Origin: Lachnospiraceae bacterium UBA7109 | GTDB taxonomy: Bacteria; Bacillota; Clostridia; Lachnospirales; Lachnospiraceae | NCBI GenBank assembly: GCA_002492335.1 | Contig: DKYD01000046.1 | Coordinates: 1 to 10,224, forward strand | Direction: 5' to 3' | DNA: 10,224 nt | Part shown: piece by piece, positions 6,155 to 10,224 of the stretch | Position numbering within the stretch: position 1 is the stretch's first letter | How the letters are laid out: each line of letters begins with the position of its first letter | The notes under the pieces: generated by a model | Told to the model about the DNA's origin: nothing | What the model saw: only the letters and a program-made list of their open reading frames with translations | Databases searched by the model: none | Position numbers and translations under genes: made by a program

Positions 6155-7990
6155 TTATTCTGTTTTTGTTGATTTCTGCACGCCCAGATACGGGAATATT
6201 TCTACCATAATATCTGAGGCAAGTCTTGTCGCATATCCGCTGTTTGCCTGCCCATATGAATTTGGTTCATCTACTACAACATACACAACAACCTGTGGAT
6301 TCTCCTGCGGCGCATACCCAATAAAGGACACCAGATAATTCTTCTTATTACGAGGCTGTTTCTCTGCTGTACCGGTTTTTCCTCCTACATCATATCCTTC
6401 TACTGCCGCTGAAGTTCCGGTTCCTTCTTCAACAACTCCAAGCATATAATCTTTTAAAATCTCACTTGTTTCTTTGGAAACGGTACGCCTTACCAGCACG
6501 GGATCTTTATTTTCTGTTACATTTCCATTTTCATCCTGAATCTGTTTCACCACATGAGGTTCATAATAGTCACCGCCGTTAATCAGCGAACAGAAACCTG
6601 CTGCAAGCTGCGTCATTGTCACATTAAAATTCTGACCAAAAGCATTTGTAGCCAGACTGGCTGCATCCATCTTTTCAGCTGTATATAAAAGTCCGGTTGC
6701 CTCTCCCGGAAGGTCGATTCCGGTATATTCTCCGAAGCCAAACAAGTGCTGATACTTTGTAAAATCTTCTTTTCCAAGTATCTCACCCATTTTCATGAAT
6801 GCCACGTTACAGGAATTCTCAAGTGAACGCTTCAAAGACTGCGAACCATGGCCGGATGTATGACTGCAGTGAATATCATGATCTCCCACATGAAGGACAC
6901 CGCCGCACACAAAATTCTCGCTGCCATTCAGTTTTCCCAGCTCAAGACCTGCCGCTACCGTAAATGGCTTGTAGGTAGAACCCGGTTCATATACACTGCT
7001 TACGCAGAAATTATTCCATAAGCTGTTCAAGGCGTCTAACTTTTCCTCTTCTGCCATTTCAGCAATTTCTTCTTCTGAATAATAGAGAGTCAGATCCCTC
7101 GGATTATTTAGATCATAATTGGGATAAGACGCCTCTCCGAGTATTTCCCCATTCTGGGGATTCATAACAATAACCGCTGTATTTTTACTTCCCACACCCG
7201 GTCTTGCCTCATTTTTATGCTCTTCATTAAATGCCAGTATATGTTTTTCCAAAATACTCTGCACCTGTAAATCTATCGTAGATACAATTGTCTTCCCATT
7301 TTCTGCTTCCTTTACGGTTTTTTCCTGAATCGCATTTTTCTCCTGATAGCCATATTCTCTTCCGTCAGTTCCGTTCAAAACATCATTATATGCCGCTTCA
7401 ATCCCATTGCTGCCCACATTTCCATCAACCGTAAACCCGATCACATCGCTTGCCAGTGCATTATACGGATAAGAACGCACATAATCCTCTTCCAGCCAGA
7501 TTCCCTTTACGTCTGCAGACTTCTCCTTATCGCTTTGCAGCTCTTTGAATTCTTTCGCCTTTGCATATTCTACACCTTTTTTAAGGACAGAATATCTGCT
7601 GCCCGGATTCTCCTTTATCAGCTTCCGGACAGTATCCTCCTCAATATCAAAGCAGCTCTTAAGCACTTCTATCGTAGGCTCCTCATACTTCTCGTCGCTG
7701 AGCATAACCTTGATATCCAGAATCACATTATAGACCCTCTTGCTGGTCGCAAGCTTTGTCCCATTACGGTCTACGATGTCCCCTCTTTTAAAAGGAATAA
7801 CCCGGCTTCCATACTGCTGCTGATCCAGCACCACTTTAGAATACTTGTCTCCGCTGGATGCATTAATATAAGTAATTCTCCCTATCAATACAACAAAAGC
7901 CAGTATGATCCCCGCAAAGAGCATTACCAGCTTTTTCTGCATTAATCTTGTAAATTTTTTTTTGAATCGTTGTCTCATTTTTCTCGTCAT
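6155..7990 (-). CDS. Class B penicillin-binding protein (transpeptidase), first of two, PBP2B/FtsI-like
   Basis: Likely septal D,D-transpeptidase, the crosslinking partner of FtsW. The 611 residues comprise a basic cytoplasmic tail with FKKKF (9-13), one membrane anchor (about 21-42), the pedestal domain starting at KRGDIVDRNGTKLA (68-81), SYPYNALASDVIGFT (173-187), and a transpeptidase domain with the full motif set: STYK (338-341, nucleophile Ser338), SCN (393-395) and KTGT (538-541). LPGEATG (427-433) and SFIGYAPQENPQV (555-567) are typical. No PASTA domain follows, and the protein ends soon after IFPYLG. ATG at 7990 is supported by AGGTGAT, which overlaps the ftsL stop codon; the 8-bp gap implies translational coupling with ftsL. 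By position it corresponds to pbpB of B. subtilis. I leave the symbol empty because two paralogues sit side by side and the sequence alone does not settle which is the division enzyme. Confidence 0.92.
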   Translation of the reverse strand: MTRKMRQRFKKKFTRLMQKKLVMLFAGIILAFVVLIGRITYINASSGDKYSKVVLDQQQYGSRVIPFKRGDIVDRNGTKLATSKRVYNVILDIKVMLSDEKYEEPTIEVLKSCFDIEEDTVRKLIKENPGSRYSVLKKGVEYAKAKEFKELQSDKEKSADVKGIWLEEDYVRSYPYNALASDVIGFTVDGNVGSNGIEAAYNDVLNGTDGREYGYQEKNAIQEKTVKEAENGKTIVSTIDLQVQSILEKHILAFNEEHKNEARPGVGSKNTAVIVMNPQNGEILGEASYPNYDLNNPRDLTLYYSEEEIAEMAEEEKLDALNSLWNNFCVSSVYEPGSTYKPFTVAAGLELGKLNGSENFVCGGVLHVGDHDIHCSHTSGHGSQSLKRSLENSCNVAFMKMGEILGKEDFTKYQHLFGFGEYTGIDLPGEATGLLYTAEKMDAASLATNAFGQNFNVTMTQLAAGFCSLINGGDYYEPHVVKQIQDENGNVTENKDPVLVRRTVSKETSEILKDYMLGVVEEGTGTSAAVEGYDVGGKTGTAEKQPRNKKNYLVSFIGYAPQENPQVVVYVVVDEPNSYGQANSGYATRLASDIMVEIFPYLGVQKSTKTE

Positions 7991-7998
7991 GATATCAC

Positions 7999-8535
7999 CT
8001 AATCTGTATTCTTATCTGACTGGGCAATTACCCCGTCCTCCGGGATATTTTCATACTGTTTCACATAATCGGAAGAACCATTCGTATATCCAACCACCTG
8101 ATCTGCAGATGCATATACCATTCCCAGAGATTCTTCTGCTTTTTTACGAATCTCATCCAGATTAACAGAATCCATCACGGAATTATATCGTGTGTTGTTC
8201 TCTTCTTTCAGATTCGCAAGCTCTTCCTGCAGCCCTGCGATATCTTCTGCACGGCTTGTAATTCTGGACTGGAGCTTGATATAGTTCACACAGATCACCA
8301 ATGCAAATACCGCCGCTGCAGACAAAAACAATACATAAGCTGAATTCACACGCTGTGCTTTCTTAAGTTTTCTTCTCGACTGATTTCGTGTTCTATTTTT
8401 TTTCTGTGGTTCCTCTGTTCTTCTCTGCGGTTCATATGACGGCTTTGCTGCCACATTTCCGTACACATACATCTGTCCCGCTGTTCTGTTCTGTCTTTGT
8501 CTGCCTGTATTTGCTGTTCGTCTTGATGTTGCCAT
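7999..8535 (-). CDS. ftsL: FtsL-like cell division protein
   Basis: Small bitopic protein of the divisome core that pairs with DivIC/FtsB and FtsQ and links them to the septal synthases. With the start chosen here it has 178 residues: a hydrophilic Arg/Lys/Gln-rich cytoplasmic tail (1-64), one membrane helix (about 65-86, from NSAYVLFLSAAAV), a predicted coiled coil (about 87-125, RAEDIAGLQEELANLKEENN), then LDEIRKKAEESLGMVYA (127-143), the usual end of FtsL/DivIC coiled coils, and an acidic tail. The ATG at 8535 is preferred because GGGTGA lies 5 nt upstream and it clears rsmH by 34 bp; an in-frame upstream ATG at 8601 would overlap rsmH and lacks support. FtsL proteins are poorly conserved, so the name rests on architecture plus its place between rsmH and the penicillin-binding gene. 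The basic tail is longer than in B. subtilis FtsL. Confidence 0.85.
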   Translation of the reverse strand: MATSRRTANTGRQRQNRTAGQMYVYGNVAAKPSYEPQRRTEEPQKKNRTRNQSRRKLKKAQRVNSAYVLFLSAAAVFALVICVNYIKLQSRITSRAEDIAGLQEELANLKEENNTRYNSVMDSVNLDEIRKKAEESLGMVYASADQVVGYTNGSSDYVKQYENIPEDGVIAQSDKNTD

Positions 8536-8540
8536 CACAA

Positions 8541-8549
8541 TCACCCTTT
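8541..8549 (-). promoter_or_regulatory. Ribosome binding site that decides the ftsL start
   Basis: AAAGGGTGA in the transcribed direction ends 5 nt before the ATG at 8535. It supports the shorter 178-residue FtsL over the 200-residue reading frame that begins inside rsmH. Confidence 0.7.
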
Positions 8550-8569
8550 CTTTTATTTTATACTCCTTG

Positions 8570-9505
8570 TTAAACGCGCTCAAATATGCGAAGCTTCGCA
8601 CTCGCTGAACGACTGTTATTTTCTAACTCCTCATCACCCGGTAAAATCGGCTTTTTCGTCACAACTCTCCCCTTTGAGACGTTTCCGCACACACATACCG
8701 GAAAATCCGGCGGGCATGTACATGGATTTTCATTCTTTCGAAATGCACTCTTTACTATTCTGTCCTCAAGAGAATGAAAAGTTATAATGCATAACCTTCC
8801 GCCCGGATTCAAAAGCTCAATCATATCATCCAATGAATTCCGGAGCACATCAAGCTCTCTGTTTAGCTCAATACGAATCGCCTGAAATGTTCTTTTCGCC
8901 GGATGTCCCGACTTCTTCTGATACTTCATCGGAATTGCCCGTTTTATGATTTCTACTAATTGTCCCGTTGTTTCAATCGAAACCTTTTCACGCTCCATGA
9001 CAATATGCTTCGCAATATTTTTTGCGAACTTATCTTCCCCGTAGTCACGAATCACCCGAAAAAGTTCCCGTTCCTCATAGCCATTAACAATGTCCCTGGC
9101 TGTCATTTTCTGACGTGTATCCATCCGCATATCCAGGGGTGCATCTTCCCGATAAGAGAATCCCCGCTCCGCCGTGTCTAACTGATAAGATGACACGCCC
9201 AGATCGAGTACGATCCCATCAACTTTATTAATGCCCAGTTTTTGGAGCTCCGACTTCATATTACAATAGTTGCTCCTGACTATCGTAACCTTCTCCCCGA
9301 AGTCTTTTAACCGCCTGCCCGCAGCTTCAATCGCCGCAGCGTCCTGATCAATTCCTACAAAAATTCCCTTATTTCCGAGACATCCGCATACTTCATAAGC
9401 ATGTCCGCCTCCCCCGAGCGTTCCATCTACATAGATGCCGTCCGGCTTGATATTTAATCCCTCAACTGTCTCCTTAAGCAACACTGACTTGTGTCTGAAT
9501 TCCAT
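8570..9505 (-). CDS. rsmH: RsmH (MraW), 16S rRNA cytosine-1402 N4-methyltransferase
   Basis: S-adenosylmethionine-dependent enzyme that methylates N4 of C1402 in 16S rRNA, in the decoding centre. The 311-residue length is typical. Visible motifs: HKSVLLKE (5-12); SAM-binding VDGTLGGGGHA (26-36); GIDQD (51-55); DLGVSSYQLD (101-110); RGFSYREDAPLDMRMD (114-129); HPAKRTFQAIRIELN (201-215); FHSLEDRIVK (243-252); and SRSASAKLR (298-306) near the end. A cysteine-rich stretch, CTCPPDFPVCVC (262-273), is common in Gram-positive members. ATG at 9505 is preceded by GGGGGAG, which overlaps the mraZ stop codon; the 11-bp gap suggests translational coupling. Position directly after mraZ is the rule across bacteria. 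Confidence 0.98.
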   Translation of the reverse strand: MEFRHKSVLLKETVEGLNIKPDGIYVDGTLGGGGHAYEVCGCLGNKGIFVGIDQDAAAIEAAGRRLKDFGEKVTIVRSNYCNMKSELQKLGINKVDGIVLDLGVSSYQLDTAERGFSYREDAPLDMRMDTRQKMTARDIVNGYEERELFRVIRDYGEDKFAKNIAKHIVMEREKVSIETTGQLVEIIKRAIPMKYQKKSGHPAKRTFQAIRIELNRELDVLRNSLDDMIELLNPGGRLCIITFHSLEDRIVKSAFRKNENPCTCPPDFPVCVCGNVSKGRVVTKKPILPGDEELENNSRSASAKLRIFERV

Positions 9506-9516
9506 ATCTTCTCCCC

Positions 9517-9957
9517 CTAGATACTGAATCCACTCGCTTCCATATCCGATGCAATATCCTCAATGTTAAGCTCCACTTCAGCATTCTTTTCATCCCATCT
9601 GGCCTTGTCCCATATCTCGGCACGCTTCCCCATACCGATAAATACAACTTCCTTTTCAAGCTTTGCATAGGTTCTAAGCACAGAAGGAATTAATGTTCTG
9701 CCCTGCTTGTCCAAATCTCCGTCTGTTGCACTCCCCTGGAAGAAATGAGCAAAAGCCCTGGCATTTTTATCTGTGGTGGTTGGTAAAGCATTCAGTTTTT
9801 CTTCAAAGGCGCTCCACTCGTCTTCCGGATATACATAAAGGCAATTTTCCATCCCTTTTGTTATGACGAAATTCTCCCCTAAATCGTCACGGAACTTTGC
9901 AGGGATAATAAGTCTGCCCTTTGCATCAATATTATGACTGTACTCTCCTTTCAACAT
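9517..9957 (-). CDS. mraZ: MraZ, DNA-binding regulator of the division and cell wall cluster
   Basis: Member of the AbrB/SpoVT-like fold family that forms ring oligomers and binds tandem repeats at its own promoter. With the ATG at 9957 it has 146 residues, close to the usual length. It begins MLKGEYSHNIDAKGRLIIPAKFR, as most MraZ do, and carries the two hallmark DxxxR motifs, DAKGR (11-15) and DKQGR (83-87), one in each SpoVT-like half. An in-frame GTG at 9975 would add six residues, but it lies upstream of the ribosome binding site AGAGGTGAG (9962-9970), so the ATG is preferred. It is the first gene of the cluster, 11 bp before rsmH. Seven AAGTGG-like boxes sit upstream and probably make it autoregulatory; repression is known for E. 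coli MraZ and activation has been reported in mycoplasmas, so the sign is open here. Confidence 0.97.
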   Translation of the reverse strand: MLKGEYSHNIDAKGRLIIPAKFRDDLGENFVITKGMENCLYVYPEDEWSAFEEKLNALPTTTDKNARAFAHFFQGSATDGDLDKQGRTLIPSVLRTYAKLEKEVVFIGMGKRAEIWDKARWDEKNAEVELNIEDIASDMEASGFSI

Positions 9958-9961
9958 AAAG

Positions 9962-9970
9962 CTCACCTCT
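9962..9970 (-). promoter_or_regulatory. Ribosome binding site that decides the mraZ start
   Basis: AGAGGTGAG in the transcribed direction ends 4 nt before the ATG at 9957. It overlaps the codons that would follow an alternative GTG start at 9975, which argues against that longer form. Confidence 0.7.
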
Positions 9971-10000
9971 TTCACAAAAGCAAAAAACGCTTTTCGTGAA
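9971..10000 (-). promoter_or_regulatory. Leader stem-loop immediately upstream of the mraZ ribosome binding site
   Basis: In the transcript, TTCACGAAAAGC (9989-10000) pairs with GCTTTTGTGAA (9971-9981) as an 11-bp stem with one bulged base and a 7-nt loop. The ribosome binding site starts at the very next base, so the hairpin abuts but does not cover it. No U-run follows, so it is not a terminator. It may stabilise the message or affect mraZ translation; this is inference. Confidence 0.5.
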
Positions 10001-10019
10001 GTAAGATCAAAGTATCTCC

Positions 10020-10086
10020 CACTTTCTTACCCTTTGAAACCACTTTTCTCCACTTCCTACCACTTGTGACCATTGTAAAACACTTT
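10020..10086 (-). promoter_or_regulatory. MraZ operator: about seven AAGTGG-like boxes in 10-11 bp register
   Basis: On the minus strand the boxes are AAAGTG (10081-10086), ACAATG (10071-10076, degenerate), CAAGTG (10061-10066), GAAGTG (10051-10056), AAAGTG (10041-10046), AAAGGG (10030-10035, degenerate) and AAAGTG (10020-10025). Most are followed by G. Spacing is one helical turn, so all face one side of the DNA. Known MraZ sites are tandem GTG- or TGGG-containing boxes at about 10-bp spacing. The first two overlap the promoter spacer and -10 box; the rest lie downstream of the likely transcription start. Confidence 0.8.
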
Positions 10087-10100
10087 TCCTTTCATTTCAA
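10072..10100 (-). promoter_or_regulatory. Sigma-A-type promoter of the mraZ-led operon
   Basis: TTGAAA (10095-10100) and TACAAT (10072-10077) are separated by exactly 17 bp on the minus strand. The predicted start is near 10065, giving a leader of about 108 nt. An A-rich tract just upstream of the -35 box (about 10101-10114) could act as an UP element. Two MraZ boxes overlap the core promoter. Confidence 0.75.
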
Positions 10101-10120
10101 GTATTTTTTTAATGTTTTTG

Positions 10121-10149
10121 CAAAAAGAAAGAATGTGCATAACACATTC
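10121..10149 (-). terminator. Second predicted intrinsic terminator upstream of the mraZ promoter
   Basis: In the minus-strand direction GAATGTG (10143-10149), a 5-nt loop and CACATTC (10131-10137) are followed by TTTCTTTTTG (10121-10130). The stem is short (7 bp) with a decent T-run. It shares its word with the neighbouring terminator and probably acts as backup for a gene beyond the right edge. Confidence 0.5.
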
Positions 10150-10167
10150 CTGTGCCAGACACATTCT

Positions 10168-10200
10168 ATAATATAAAAAGAATGTGCCTTGGCACATTCT
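10168..10200 (-). terminator. Predicted intrinsic terminator of an unseen upstream minus-strand gene
   Basis: AGAATGTGCC (10191-10200) and GGCACATTCT (10179-10188) form a perfect 10-bp inverted repeat around two bases, in practice a 9-bp stem with a 4-nt loop. On the minus strand it runs into TTTTATATTAT (10168-10178). The plus strand has no T-run after it, so it works toward mraZ and would insulate the mraZ promoter from upstream transcription. Confidence 0.65.
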
Positions 10201-10224
10201 CGCGCCGAGCGCGGTCGCTTGCGA
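10201..10224. other. GC-rich palindromic patch at the window edge
   Basis: The last 24 bases are far richer in G+C than the rest and hold two inverted repeats, GCGC-CGA-GCGC (10202-10212) and TCGC-TT-GCGA (10215-10224). I see no coding signal in so short a stretch. It could be part of a dispersed repeat or of a structured element beyond the edge. Confidence 0.35.

Noticed and set aside
8536..8601. Upstream ATG that would lengthen FtsL by 22 residues
   Set aside because: It overlaps the end of rsmH and lacks a ribosome binding site, while the ATG at 8535 has one at good spacing.
10020..10086. Possible CRISPR-like or satellite repeat
   Set aside because: The period is one helical turn with 6-base words upstream of mraZ, which is explained by MraZ binding sites.
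10167..10172. TATAAT on the plus strand
   Set aside because: No acceptable -35 box lies 16-18 bp upstream and no plus-strand gene follows; it falls in the T-run side of a terminator.
1..10224. A novel defence, mobile or biosynthetic system
   Set aside because: Every gene is a recognised member of the conserved division and cell wall cluster, with no foreign insert or unassigned frame.

Overview
The window is the upstream part of a division and cell wall (dcw) gene cluster from a Gram-positive, Firmicutes-type bacterium. Every gene lies on the minus strand, so transcription runs from the right edge to the left. The gene order, the strong AGGAGG-type ribosome binding sites, a TTG start, moderate-to-low GC, and the sequences of FtsW, FtsL and the two penicillin-binding proteins fit Clostridia, most likely Lachnospiraceae. 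That family-level call is inference.

Reading in the direction of transcription: the right edge (10224 to 10100) holds a GC-rich palindromic patch and two stem-loops built from the same GAATGTG/CACATTC word, which look like tandem terminators of an unseen upstream gene. Next come a sigma-A-type promoter (TTGAAA, 17 bp, TACAAT) and a run of about seven AAGTGG-like boxes at 10-11 bp spacing, which match a MraZ operator, then a leader stem-loop just before the mraZ ribosome binding site. The genes follow: mraZ, rsmH (mraW), an ftsL-like gene, a class B penicillin-binding protein (pbpB/ftsI-like), a second class B penicillin-binding protein (spoVD-like by position), mraY, murD, ftsW, and a 3'-truncated ftsQ/divIB that leaves the window at base 1.

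The products act together at the division septum. MraZ regulates the cluster, RsmH methylates 16S rRNA, and MraY and MurD make the lipid-linked precursor. FtsW polymerises it, the penicillin-binding proteins crosslink it, and FtsL and FtsQ/DivIB scaffold the synthase complex. Spacings of 8 to 34 bp from mraZ to the first penicillin-binding protein suggest one coupled transcript. The longer gaps later on carry candidate control elements: a 15-bp stem-loop that covers the ribosome binding site of the second penicillin-binding gene, and a good internal promoter match ahead of mraY.

Compared with Bacillus subtilis, murE (or murF) is absent between the penicillin-binding genes and mraY, and murG and murB are absent between ftsW and divIB. 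The second penicillin-binding protein has KTA where KTG is expected. I found no mobile element, CRISPR array, tRNA, rRNA or unknown gene. This is a well-known conserved cluster, and its interest lies in regulatory elements and small deviations rather than in a new system.
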